Assembly: GCA_963801185.1 (NCBI GenBank)
Contig: CAWDDW010000003.1
Coordinates: forward strand, 1,302,001-1,366,000
Length of the DNA: 64,000 nt
Source: Palsa-601 sp963801185
Lineage (GTDB): Bacteria; Actinomycetota; Acidimicrobiia; Acidimicrobiales; Bog-793
Reading direction: 5' to 3'
This document shows, in pieces, positions 36,029-43,624 of this stretch. Each line of letters opens with the position of its first letter. The first letter of the stretch is position 1. A model generated the notes under the pieces. The model was not told the DNA's origin. It did not search any database and saw only the letters and a list, made by a program, of their open reading frames with translations. Both the position numbers and the translations under genes were made by a program.

Positions 36029-36751
36029 TCAGGAGAGGTGCTCGGCGAGCCAGTCGTCAGTCGCCGCGAACGAGCGCGCCGCCGCCTCCCCAACGCCGAA
36101 CTGCGGTGCGTGAAGGTTCTCGAACGCGTGGCCGGCGTCCGGCTCGACTCGCACCGTGACGTCGTCCCGCTGCGAGAAGGCCTCGGTGATGCGAGCGACC
36201 TGCTCGTTCGGGATGTAGGGATCGTTGCCTCCGAAGTGGAACAGGATCGGGCAGGTGATCCGGTTTGCCAGCGCGAGCTGATCGGCGATCCCCGAGCCGT
36301 AGTACGAGACGCATGTGTCGGGGTCACCTTCGGCCGCTGTCAGGTAGGCGAGGAACCCACCAAGGCAATAACCCATCACCGCCACCTTCCGCCCGACGAC
36401 CTCCGGCAGGGCCTTCAGGTGCTCGAGCGCTGCCACGAGATCGGCGCTCTTCGTAGCTGTGTCGACCTCGGCCATGTACCGGCCGACGTACTCGAATGCC
36501 TGCCGCAGGCCGTCTTCGTCGTGGGCCAGCGCGACGTTCGGCTCGATGCGCCAGAAGACGTCGGGCGCGAGCACGACGTAACCGAGCGCGGCCAGGTCGG
36601 CCGCCTTCTGTGTCATGAAGTCGCTGAGGCCGAAGATCTCCTGGAGCAGCAACACTCCTGGCCCGGAGCCTGAGATGGGCACCACGAGGTGGCCCTCGAA
36701 GCTGCCGTCTGTCACGGTGATGGTCTCGGTACGAGTCGTCTCGTTCGCCAT
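36029..36751 (-). CDS. Dienelactone hydrolase family protein
   Basis: A 240-residue alpha/beta hydrolase of the dienelactone hydrolase type, with a cysteine nucleophile in GYCLGG, an aspartate in GGNDPYIP and a histidine in DAGHAF: the complete Cys-Asp-His triad. Such enzymes open lactone rings in chloroaromatic breakdown, but many family members have other esters as substrates. ATG start at 36751. It is on the opposite strand between ftsY and ffh, breaking the usual SRP gene block. Confidence 0.85.
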   Translation of the reverse strand: MANETTRTETITVTDGSFEGHLVVPISGSGPGVLLLQEIFGLSDFMTQKAADLAALGYVVLAPDVFWRIEPNVALAHDEDGLRQAFEYVGRYMAEVDTATKSADLVAALEHLKALPEVVGRKVAVMGYCLGGFLAYLTAAEGDPDTCVSYYGSGIADQLALANRITCPILFHFGGNDPYIPNEQVARITEAFSQRDDVTVRVEPDAGHAFENLHAPQFGVGEAAARSFAATDDWLAEHLS

Positions 36752-36857
36752 GCCCGCACTGTAGACAGCACGGGCGGCCTCGGCCGCGCCGGTCCTTTGG
36801 TCGCTTCGCGGCGCCCCTCTCGGAGGTCCCGCTCCGGCGACTAACCTGGTGAAGCTC

Positions 36858-38246
36858 ATGTTCGAGACGCTCACCGACCGCTTCGACGGAATCCTCACGC
36901 GCCTGCGCAGCCGCGGCCGCCTCGGCGATGCCGAGGTGGACGAGGTGCTCCGCGAGATCCGCGTGGCCTTGCTCGAGGCCGACGTCAATCTCGTCGTTGT
37001 CCGGGACCTCGTCGACCGGATCAGGCTCCGGTGCACCGGCGCCGAGCTGTCGAAGAGCCTCACACCTGCCCAGCAGGTCATCAAGGTCGTCGACGAGGAG
37101 CTCACGGCGACACTCGGTGGCGAGCCGCTCAAGATCAGCTACGCGTCGCGTCCGCCTACTGTCGTCCTCCTTGCCGGCTTGCAGGGCTCCGGCAAGACAA
37201 AGGCGGCGGCATCGCTCGCGCGCTGGTTCCGCCAGCAGGGGCGCAACCCGTTGCTCATCGGCGCCGACCTCCAGCGTCCCGCAGCGGTGGAGCAGCTCCG
37301 GGTCCTAGGTCAGAGCGTCGGAGTCGCCGTCTTCTCAGAGCCGACCGAGCCGGTGGCGGTTGCGAGGGCAGGGCTTGCCGAGGCCGAGCGCCTCGGTCGG
37401 GACGTCGTCATCGTCGACACGGCCGGTCGCCTCGCGATCGACGAGGAGCTGATGGACGAGGTGCGGCGGATCTCGGATCTCGTGAAGCCGCACTACACGT
37501 TCTTCGTGGTCGACGCGATGACCGGACAGGATGCCGTCAGGACCGCCGAGTCATTCAACGAGACCCTCGCCCTCGACGGTGTCATCTTGACAAAGGTCGA
37601 CGGCGACGCCCGAGGCGGCGCGGCGCTCTCGGTCAAGCAAGTGGTCGGCAAGCCGATCGCCTTCGTATCGACCGGCGAGCGCCCGGCGGAGTTCGAGACC
37701 TTCCATCCCGACCGGCTGGCCAGCCGCATCCTCGGCATGGGGGACGTGCTCAGCCTCATCGAGAAGGCCGAGCGCGAGTACGACCAAGGCGTGGCGGAGA
37801 AGGCGGTCGAGCGCCTTCAGCAGGGCAGGTTCACCTTTGACGACTTCCTTGAGCAGCTACAGCAGCTGAAGAAGATGGGCCCGCTGACGGGCGTGCTCGG
37901 GATGTTGCCGGGTATCCCCAAAGAGGTCAAGAACGCCCAGATCGACGACAAGGACGTCGGCCGCATCGAGGCGATCATCCACTCGATGACGGCGGCCGAG
38001 CGCGACGACCCTACGATCCTCGACGGATCGCGCCGCTTGCGGATCGCGAACGGCAGCGGCACATCGACAACCGAGGTCAACAACCTTCTTCGGCAGTTCA
38101 AGGAGATGCAGAAGATGATGCGCTCCATGCCGATGAGCCGGATGCTCGGCGGCGGGGCCGGCGGCGGCCGGTCCAAGAAGAGCGGAAACCGCAAGAAACA
38201 AAAGGGCGGCGGCCGAGTCACCCCCTCTTCCCGGCACACCCGGTGA
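36858..38246 (+). CDS. ffh: Signal recognition particle protein Ffh
   Basis: The SRP54 homologue, 462 residues from ATG 36858 (GTG 36849 is possible). N domain, G domain with GADLQRPAAVEQL, IVDTAGRL, TKVDGDARGG and TGERPAEFE, and a methionine-rich M domain (FKEMQKMMRSMPMSRMLGG) that binds 4.5S RNA and signal peptides. The P-loop reads GLQGSGKTKAA: the second threonine found in most Ffh proteins (GKTT) is a lysine. The essential Lys-Thr pair is kept. The C-terminus is very basic. Confidence 0.95.
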   Translation: MFETLTDRFDGILTRLRSRGRLGDAEVDEVLREIRVALLEADVNLVVVRDLVDRIRLRCTGAELSKSLTPAQQVIKVVDEELTATLGGEPLKISYASRPPTVVLLAGLQGSGKTKAAASLARWFRQQGRNPLLIGADLQRPAAVEQLRVLGQSVGVAVFSEPTEPVAVARAGLAEAERLGRDVVIVDTAGRLAIDEELMDEVRRISDLVKPHYTFFVVDAMTGQDAVRTAESFNETLALDGVILTKVDGDARGGAALSVKQVVGKPIAFVSTGERPAEFETFHPDRLASRILGMGDVLSLIEKAEREYDQGVAEKAVERLQQGRFTFDDFLEQLQQLKKMGPLTGVLGMLPGIPKEVKNAQIDDKDVGRIEAIIHSMTAAERDDPTILDGSRRLRIANGSGTSTTEVNNLLRQFKEMQKMMRSMPMSRMLGGGAGGGRSKKSGNRKKQKGGGRVTPSSRHTR

Positions 38247-38325
38247 GGGCCGGAGGCGTGACTTTTCCAGACGGGTCCTCCGGATCCGGCAACATATCTT
38301 CGACAGCTAGAGAAAGAGGCACCCA

Positions 38326-38676
38326 GTGAGTGTGAAGCTCCGCCTGATCCGCGTGGGCAAGAAGAAGCAGCCGACGTATCGCATCGTCGCGGCTGACAGC
38401 AGATCGCCCAGAGACGGGCGTTTCATCGAGATCGTGGGGACCTACGCGCCCCGCTCGGATCCGTCCGAGATCAACGTGAAGAACGAGAAGGCCCTCGCCT
38501 GGCTCGCCAAGGGCGCCCAGCCGACCGAGACGGTGAAGAAGCTCTTTCAGATCTCCGGGGTGTGGAGCGAGTTCGAGGCGACGAAGCCGGTCAAGACCGC
38601 GGCGGCTCGGACCCACAAGCGCCCGGCGAAGGCCACGGCGACCCGTGCCCGGACACGCCCGGCGAGAAAGGCGTGA
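38326..38676 (+). CDS. rpsP: 30S ribosomal protein S16
   Basis: A 116-residue bS16: VKLRLIRVGKKKQPTYRIV, then DGRFIEIVGTYAPR. The C-terminal 35 residues are a basic Ala/Lys/Arg extension typical of actinobacterial S16. GTG at 38326 follows AAAGAGG by about 6 bases. It leads the rpsP-KH-rimM-trmD run. Confidence 0.96.
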   Translation: MSVKLRLIRVGKKKQPTYRIVAADSRSPRDGRFIEIVGTYAPRSDPSEINVKNEKALAWLAKGAQPTETVKKLFQISGVWSEFEATKPVKTAAARTHKRPAKATATRARTRPARKA

Positions 38677-38681
38677 GACAC

Positions 38682-39167
38682 ATGTCTGATCAGCTTCCTG
38701 GAGAAGGGCCGGCCTTCGAGGAGCCGGACTTCTCGAAGTTCGCCTCGGCCGAGGACACCGAGGATCTCGACGACGACGAGTTCGAGGACGACGAGGACGA
38801 CGAGGACGACGAGGACGACGAGGACGAGCTGAAGATCGAGCTCGAGCCCGGGAACGCCGTCGGAGCCGAAAGCGCGGCAGAAGTCGGTGTCATCGACCTC
38901 GAAGAGCCCGACGGCAACGCCAGCGAGGGCGGAGCGGGCCGGGCGGTGCTCGAGCACCTCGCGAGATCGATCGTCGACGAGAAGGAGTCAGTCGTCATCG
39001 AGACGAAGCAAGTCCGGGGCCAGCTGCGCCTGTACCTCCACGTCGCTCCCGGCGACATGGGTCGCATCATCGGGCGGCGAGGGCGGACGGCACAGGCGGT
39101 GCGCACCCTCGTCCGCGCAGCGGCCGCCTCTGAGGGTCAAGACGTCTTTGTCGAGATCGTCGACTGA
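38682..39167 (+). CDS. KH-domain RNA-binding protein (KhpA-like) with acidic N-terminus
   Basis: A 161-residue protein. The C-terminal 80 residues are a single KH domain with the GxxG loop as GRRG in MGRIIGRRGRTAQAVRTL, matching KhpA (YlqC), normally about 75-80 residues long. The first 80 residues are an added acidic, probably disordered segment containing a near-pure Asp/Glu run encoded by a tandem 9-base repeat. KhpA binds RNA with KhpB and affects envelope growth in other bacteria. ATG 38682 lies 5 bases after rpsP. The gene end overlaps rimM by 20 bases. Confidence 0.88.
   Translation: MSDQLPGEGPAFEEPDFSKFASAEDTEDLDDDEFEDDEDDEDDEDDEDELKIELEPGNAVGAESAAEVGVIDLEEPDGNASEGGAGRAVLEHLARSIVDEKESVVIETKQVRGQLRLYLHVAPGDMGRIIGRRGRTAQAVRTLVRAAAASEGQDVFVEIVD
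38787..38822 (+). repeat. Four tandem copies of a 9-base unit
   Basis: GACGACGAG occurs four times in a row and encodes Asp-Asp-Glu repeats in the KhpA-like protein. Copy number may vary by slippage without changing frame. Confidence 0.85.
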
Positions 39168-39666
39168 CTCGTCCTCGGCTCCCGGGGGGGCACGCAAGCT
39201 CCTCGAGGTCGGGAAGATCATCCGTCCCCATGGTCTCTCAGGCGACGTGATCGTCGACCTCGTGTCGAACCGCCCAGAGCGGCTGCGACCCGGGAGCACG
39301 CTCGTCGGCCGTGGCGACGACGGACGAGAGATCGAGCTGAAAGTGGTGTCGTCGAGACCGCACCAGCACCGGTTCATCGTCGTGCTCGAGGGAGTCTCGA
39401 CCCGCGAGCGCGCCGACGCGCTGCGAGACACGGTGCTTCTCGCCGAGCCCATCGAAGATCCGGACGCGATGTTCGTTCACGAGCTCATCGGGTGCGAAGT
39501 GGTTGAGGTATCGGGCCTTTCCCATGGTCGAGTGGTCGCGGTGCAGTACAACCCGGCGAGCGACCTCTTGATGGGCGAGAGCGGATGGCTCGTGCCGTTG
39601 CGCTTTGTCGTGAGGCGCGATGGGGAACGGCTCGTCGTGGACGTTCCCGAGGGCCTCTTCGAGTGA
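39148..39666 (+). CDS. rimM: Ribosome maturation factor RimM
   Basis: A 172-residue RimM, which assists 30S assembly by binding S19. The N-terminal barrel has LEVGKIIRPHGLSGDVIV and the C-terminal PRC-barrel part has FVHELIGCEVV and WLVPL. There is no ATG or GTG near the proper N-terminus; the TTG at 39148 is the only plausible start, which places it inside the end of the KH gene (20-base overlap). Its stop overlaps the trmD start (GTGA). Confidence 0.9.
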   Translation: MSRSSTDSSSAPGGARKLLEVGKIIRPHGLSGDVIVDLVSNRPERLRPGSTLVGRGDDGREIELKVVSSRPHQHRFIVVLEGVSTRERADALRDTVLLAEPIEDPDAMFVHELIGCEVVEVSGLSHGRVVAVQYNPASDLLMGESGWLVPLRFVVRRDGERLVVDVPEGLFE

Positions 39667-40415
39667 CGGCTCCAGCCCTGCGGGTCGACGTCCTCACCAT
39701 CTTCCCCGAGATCGTCGAGGCCTACTGCGAGACGAGCGTGATCGGGAGGGCTCGCGGATCGGCCCTGGTCGACATCCGGGTCCACGACCTGCGCTCTGCC
39801 GCGCAGGACCCTCACAGGTCAGTCGATGACGCACCCTTCGGCGGGGGAGCCGGAATGGTGCTTGCTCCCGAGCCGGTGTTCGCGGCGGTCGAGATGATCT
39901 CGCCGCCGAGGCCGATCTACCTGATGTCGCCGGCCGGGCAGCGGTTCGACCAGCGCATGGCCGAGGAACTGGCCTCGGTCGGCTCACCCGGCGGCGGGTT
40001 CTCGCTGCTGTGCGCCCGCTACGAGGGAGTCGACCAGCGCATCGCTGACCACCTCGTCGACGGCGAGATCTCCGTTGGCGACTTCGTGCTCGCAGGGGGA
40101 GAGCTTGCGGCTCTCACAATCCTCGAGTCCACGGTCAGACTCGTGCCGGGAGTGCTCGGCAACGAGGACTCGAGTGCGGACGAGAGCTTTCGTGACGACC
40201 TTCTCGAGTACCCGCAGTACACAAGGCCGGCGGACTTCCGGGGCTGGGAGGTGCCTGACGTGCTGCGGAGCGGGGATCACGGGCGGGTGGGACGCTGGCG
40301 CCACGCTCAGTCGCTGCGGCGCACGATCGACCGGCGCCCCGACCTGATCGAAGCTCGTGGCGGGCTCTCCGATGCAGATCGGCGATTGCTCGAGGAGTTC
40401 GGGCTGTCGGAGTAG
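39663..40415 (+). CDS. trmD: tRNA (guanine37-N1)-methyltransferase TrmD
   Basis: TrmD methylates G37 next to the anticodon and prevents frameshifting. This 250-residue SPOUT enzyme shows RVDVLTIFPEIVEAY, DDAPFGGGAGMVL, LLCARYEGVDQRI (SAM knot) and the DFVLAGGELAAL segment. GTG start at 39663 overlaps the rimM stop. A hairpin lies between it and rplS. Confidence 0.96.
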   Translation: MTAPALRVDVLTIFPEIVEAYCETSVIGRARGSALVDIRVHDLRSAAQDPHRSVDDAPFGGGAGMVLAPEPVFAAVEMISPPRPIYLMSPAGQRFDQRMAEELASVGSPGGGFSLLCARYEGVDQRIADHLVDGEISVGDFVLAGGELAALTILESTVRLVPGVLGNEDSSADESFRDDLLEYPQYTRPADFRGWEVPDVLRSGDHGRVGRWRHAQSLRRTIDRRPDLIEARGGLSDADRRLLEEFGLSE

Positions 40416-40520
40416 CCGGGTTTGGGCCGGGGCGCGGCGCCGGCGGGTGGTAAGGGCCTCCCAAGATGGCGTTCGCGTACCGGCTGCGACCCGGCTAATC
40501 TGGATGGGCCAGGCGCACGG

Positions 40521-40540
40521 GGTCCCGGCCTCTCGGGACC
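40521..40540 (+). terminator. Hairpin in the rplS leader
   Basis: GGTCCCG (40521-40527) pairs with CGGGACC (40534-40540) around a 6-base loop, followed by GGTCTTGTCT. The stretch 40541-40560 can fold as a second, imperfect hairpin. It may terminate trmD transcripts or act as a leader attenuator of rplS; I cannot decide which. Confidence 0.4.
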
Positions 40541-40608
40541 GGTCTTGTCTAGGCAGGACCTTCCCGTTTGACTGACGCCCGTCCGATGCCCGAGGAGCGA
40601 GAGCTGCC

Positions 40609-40959
40609 ATGAACCCGACCGATCTCGTCGACCGCGCCAATCTGCGCGACGACGTACCCGTTTTTCAACCTGGCGACACGCTCAAAGTGCACGTCCGCGT
40701 GGTCGAAGGGAACCGGGAGCGCGTCCAGATCTTCCAGGGCGCTGTGATCCGTCGCCAGGGCGGGGGCGTCCGCGAGACGTTCACGGTGCGCAAGGTGAGC
40801 TTCGGCGTTGGGGTCGAGCGGACGTTCCCGGTCCACTCGCCGATGATCTCGAAGATCGAGCGCATCACCGAGGGCGATGTCCGGAGGGCCAAGCTCTACT
40901 ACCTGCGGGACCGCGTCGGAAAGGCTGCAAAGATCAAGGAGAAGCGGGGATCCCGCTGA
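40609..40959 (+). CDS. rplS: 50S ribosomal protein L19
   Basis: A 116-residue bL19 with the family segments FQPGDTLKVHVRVVEG, RVQIFQGAVIRRQGGG, RETFTVRKVSFGVGVERTFP and KLYYLRDRVGKAAK. ATG at 40609 is preceded by a GAGGAGCGAGAG purine tract. The 190-base leader contains hairpins. Confidence 0.97.
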   Translation: MNPTDLVDRANLRDDVPVFQPGDTLKVHVRVVEGNRERVQIFQGAVIRRQGGGVRETFTVRKVSFGVGVERTFPVHSPMISKIERITEGDVRRAKLYYLRDRVGKAAKIKEKRGSR

Positions 40960-41026
40960 GCCGGTGCCGAGTGCTCCCCGAGCCTGACTCGTCGGGTTGC
41001 CCGTCGCTCGTTCGACGAGGAGTGTC

Positions 41027-41323
41027 ATGAGCGCAGAAGAGGATCTCGATCAGTTCGAGGCCGAAGTCGAGCTCGCGCTCTATCAGGAGTACCGCGCGGT
41101 GCTTCCCATGTTCCACTATGTCGTCGAGACCGAGCGGCGCTTCTATCTGGCGAACGAGGTGAAGGTCACGCCTCACTCGTCATCGGGGGCGACCTACTTC
41201 GAGGTCGAGCTGTCCGACGCGTGGGTCTGGGACATGTACCGCCCGGCCCGTTTCGTGGCTTCCGTCCGGGTTGTCACCTACAAGGACGTGAACGTCGAGG
41301 CGCTGCCCGAAAAGGACGGCTGA
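41027..41323 (+). CDS. DUF2469 protein
   Basis: A 98-residue acidic protein matching DUF2469, an actinobacterial family found near rplS: EEDLDQFEAEVELALYQEYR and the C-terminal RFVASVRVVTYKDVNVEAL. Function unknown. ATG at 41027 is 5 bases after GAGGAG. The conserved location next to rplS and yraN supports the call. Confidence 0.9.
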   Translation: MSAEEDLDQFEAEVELALYQEYRAVLPMFHYVVETERRFYLANEVKVTPHSSSGATYFEVELSDAWVWDMYRPARFVASVRVVTYKDVNVEALPEKDG

Positions 41324-41387
41324 GAGGGGTCATTCCTCGGTTGCTCGTTCTGGGCGGCGGGCCACGACCGGAACGGGAGGAGAGGAA

Positions 41388-41747
41388 GTGCCGAACGGCC
41401 GTCAGGTGCTCGGTCGCAACGGCGAGAACCTTGCCGCACGCTGGTACGCCGAGCGCGGGTACGACGTCGTAGCGCGCAACTGGCGCTGCCCACAAGGTGA
41501 GGCGGACATCATCGCCCTGCGCCGAGGGGTGCTCGTCGTCTGCGAGGTGAAGACACGGTCGAGCGACCGCTTCGGATCACCGGCAGAGGCCGTCACGCTC
41601 GGTCGTCAGAGGCGGTTGAGGCAGACCGCGCTCAGGTACTTGCAGGAGCACTCCGCGTCACTGCCGGGAGGGAGACCTCGCGTCGTGCGCTTCGATGTCG
41701 CCGAGGTGCTGAACGGCGCGATCTCTGTTATCGAGGAGGCGTTCTGA
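41388..41747 (+). CDS. UPF0102 (YraN) nuclease-fold protein
   Basis: A 119-residue YraN protein with the Holliday-junction-resolvase-like core: NGENLAARWYAERGY, then CPQGEADIIALRRG and VCEVKTR, giving the E-D-ExK arrangement of the PD-(D/E)XK fold. Biochemical role unproven. GTG start at 41388 follows GGGAGGAGAGGAA. It converges on the DUF2510 gene. Confidence 0.9.
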   Translation: MPNGRQVLGRNGENLAARWYAERGYDVVARNWRCPQGEADIIALRRGVLVVCEVKTRSSDRFGSPAEAVTLGRQRRLRQTALRYLQEHSASLPGGRPRVVRFDVAEVLNGAISVIEEAF

Positions 41748-41760
41748 ACTGGCAGACGAG

Positions 41761-42393
41761 TCAGGCGCCGGCAGACGATGGCGCTACGGGAGCGTCCAAG
41801 CCGTCCGGCGGCGCTGGGAGTGTCCACAAACCCTGCCAGGGCTGCAGTGGAGCGTTCGAGGTCTCTCCGCCGTCCCGGACCAGGTCGGACCAGACCCGGC
41901 CGTCCCAGTAGCGCTCTTGATGCACTCCGTCAGGATCGGGATACCACCCGAAGAGCGGAGGAGCGTCCGCCGTGTCGAGGGTCCCGGGAGCCGCTGGCTG
42001 CCAACCATCCGGACCTGGTCTCATATCCACTCGAGCGGGCCACGGGGTGGGACCGCCAGCGGGGTTCGCCGTGTCGGCGTGGGTCGGGTGGAACGCGCCG
42101 ACGTTCTGTCTCGCTTGCCCGAAGCCGACCGGGCGGCCGAGGGGTGGGTTGGCGCTGGGGCCGGCGTGCCGCGTGGTCAGTCTCGCGACCATCTCGAGCA
42201 TCAATCCCCAGGGAAAGAGGAGTGCCGACAGCAAAGCCCAGGTGATCGCGGGCAGGTGCCACGGCGTGGTCCCGATCGAGCGGCGCGTGAGGACGGCGAA
42301 GAAGTACCCGAGTACCCCGCAGGCGACGATGACGGCGACGTACACCACGTCTGTCGTGGTCGTACTCGTCGTCGCCAGCAGCCCCGCGCCCAT
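41761..42393 (-). CDS. DUF2510 membrane protein
   Basis: A 210-residue protein with two predicted N-terminal helices (VVYVAVIVACGVLGYFFAVL and ITWALLSALLFPWGLML), a proline-rich linker, and a C-terminal DUF2510 module recognised by GWYPDPDGVHQERYWDGRVW. DUF2510 occurs in many actinobacterial envelope proteins and is thought to mediate contacts; no function is known. The open frame extends far upstream, but the ATG at 42393 has GGAG 6 bases before it and directly precedes the first helix. Confidence 0.7.
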   Translation of the reverse strand: MGAGLLATTSTTTTDVVYVAVIVACGVLGYFFAVLTRRSIGTTPWHLPAITWALLSALLFPWGLMLEMVARLTTRHAGPSANPPLGRPVGFGQARQNVGAFHPTHADTANPAGGPTPWPARVDMRPGPDGWQPAAPGTLDTADAPPLFGWYPDPDGVHQERYWDGRVWSDLVRDGGETSNAPLQPWQGLWTLPAPPDGLDAPVAPSSAGA

Positions 42394-42503
42394 AGTCGCT
42401 CCAATCACCTCTGTCAAGGGTAACGCCTCGAGGGTGGCATTCCTTCCCCCAGCGGGTGGCGAACCGGCGAACTCACGGTGAACTCCCAGGTTGGGCGGCG
42501 CTG

Positions 42504-42779
42504 TCACTGCATTCCGTGCCGGACCGCCCGCACCTGGCACGGCGTGTGCCAGTGGCGGCGCTCGCCGGGCTCGCTCATCGGCACGACCACGACGTGGCCA
42601 GTACCGACGCGGATCTCCTGGTTGCAGCCGGGGCAGATGTACTCCTTTCGTGCCTGATACGGCTGGACGCGTTGGAGCTCTGAGGTCTTGCCGGTAAGCG
42701 GATCTTCGACGAAGTTGGCAGAGGGTCTCGGCGATCGTTGTCGTCTCCGGTTCGTCGCCACGGCTGAATTCTGTTGCAC
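42504..42779 (-). CDS. Small zinc-ribbon-like protein
   Basis: A 91-residue basic protein of a family common in actinobacteria. The core is YICPGCNQEIRVGTGHVVVVP followed by RRHWHTPC, so a CxxC plus a His/Cys pair could bind zinc. The N-terminal 35 residues are basic and low complexity. Start taken at GTG 42779, but a GTG at 42761 is equally possible. That matters because the divergent enoyl-CoA hydratase starts only two bases away. Function unknown. Confidence 0.65.
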   Translation of the reverse strand: MQQNSAVATNRRRQRSPRPSANFVEDPLTGKTSELQRVQPYQARKEYICPGCNQEIRVGTGHVVVVPMSEPGERRHWHTPCQVRAVRHGMQ

Positions 42780-42781
42780 GG

Positions 42782-43552
42782 GTGGACTCTCTCCTTGTCG
42801 AACGCTCGAACGGCGTGCTCACGGTCACCTTGAACCGGCCCCAGCGCAAGAACGCGGTGGACACCGAGCTCTGGAAGGGGCTGCTCGAGACCTTCCGCGA
42901 GGCCGCCCGCTCCGAGGAGGACCGGGTCGTGGTCGTGACCGGTGCCGGCGGCGAATTCTGCGCCGGAGCCGATCTCGGCGACCCAGAGGCCGGGGCGACC
43001 CACCAGCTGGTGCGGATGCGCATGATCCACGACGTGGCGCTGGCGTTGCACCGCCTCCCTCAACCGACGATCGCCAAGGTTGACGGCGTTGCAGTCGGTG
43101 CCGGGTGCAATCTCGCGTTCGGGTGTGATCTCGTTGTCGCGAGCGAGAGGGCACGCTTCTCCCAGATCTTCGCAAAGCGCGGCCTGTCGCTCGACTTCGG
43201 CGGTTCGTGGCTGTTGCCGAGGCGGATCGGGCTGCACCGGGCGAAGGAGCTCGCTTTCTTCGGCGACATCGTCGACGCAGCCGAGGCGGAGCGGATCGGA
43301 CTCGTGAACCGGGTCGTGTCCGTCGCCGAGCTCGACGAGTTCGTGAGTGCGTGGGCGGTTCGCCTCGCCACCGGCCCGCCGCTCGCCCTCGCGCTGACCA
43401 AGTCCCTGCTGGACGACTCGGCGGAGATGTCTCTCGCCCAGGCGCTCGACCGTGAAGGTGCGGCCCAGGCGATGAACATCCTGTCGGAGGACGGCCGGGA
43501 GGCGATCGGGGCCTTCCTCGAGCGGCGCGAGCCCAACTTCCGTGGGCGCTGA
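42782..43552 (+). CDS. Enoyl-CoA hydratase/isomerase family protein
   Basis: A 256-residue crotonase-fold enzyme. The N-terminal strand VERSNGVLTVTLNRPQRKNA, the oxyanion-hole segment GEFCAGADLGD and the second oxyanion region VDGVAVGAGCNLAFGCDLV are present. The second catalytic glutamate of true hydratases is replaced: FAKRGLSLDFGGSWLLPRRIG has Asp at that place, as in several isomerase or ring-opening members. It most likely acts on an acyl-CoA in beta-oxidation or aromatic breakdown; the exact reaction is not settled by sequence. GTG start at 42782. Confidence 0.85.
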   Translation: MDSLLVERSNGVLTVTLNRPQRKNAVDTELWKGLLETFREAARSEEDRVVVVTGAGGEFCAGADLGDPEAGATHQLVRMRMIHDVALALHRLPQPTIAKVDGVAVGAGCNLAFGCDLVVASERARFSQIFAKRGLSLDFGGSWLLPRRIGLHRAKELAFFGDIVDAAEAERIGLVNRVVSVAELDEFVSAWAVRLATGPPLALALTKSLLDDSAEMSLAQALDREGAAQAMNILSEDGREAIGAFLERREPNFRGR

Positions 43553-43602
43553 GAGCGCTACGGCGCTGCGCACCGACGTAGCCGCGCGCGTCGCGATCGG
43601 GT

Positions 43603-43618
43603 GCCGAGCCCGCTCGGC
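43603..43618. terminator. Hairpin between convergent ECH and SGNH genes
   Basis: GCCGAG (43603-43608) and CTCGGC (43613-43618) form a 6-base stem with a 4-base loop in the 72-base gap between two convergent stops. Confidence 0.4.
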
Positions 43619-43624
43619 CGGCGA

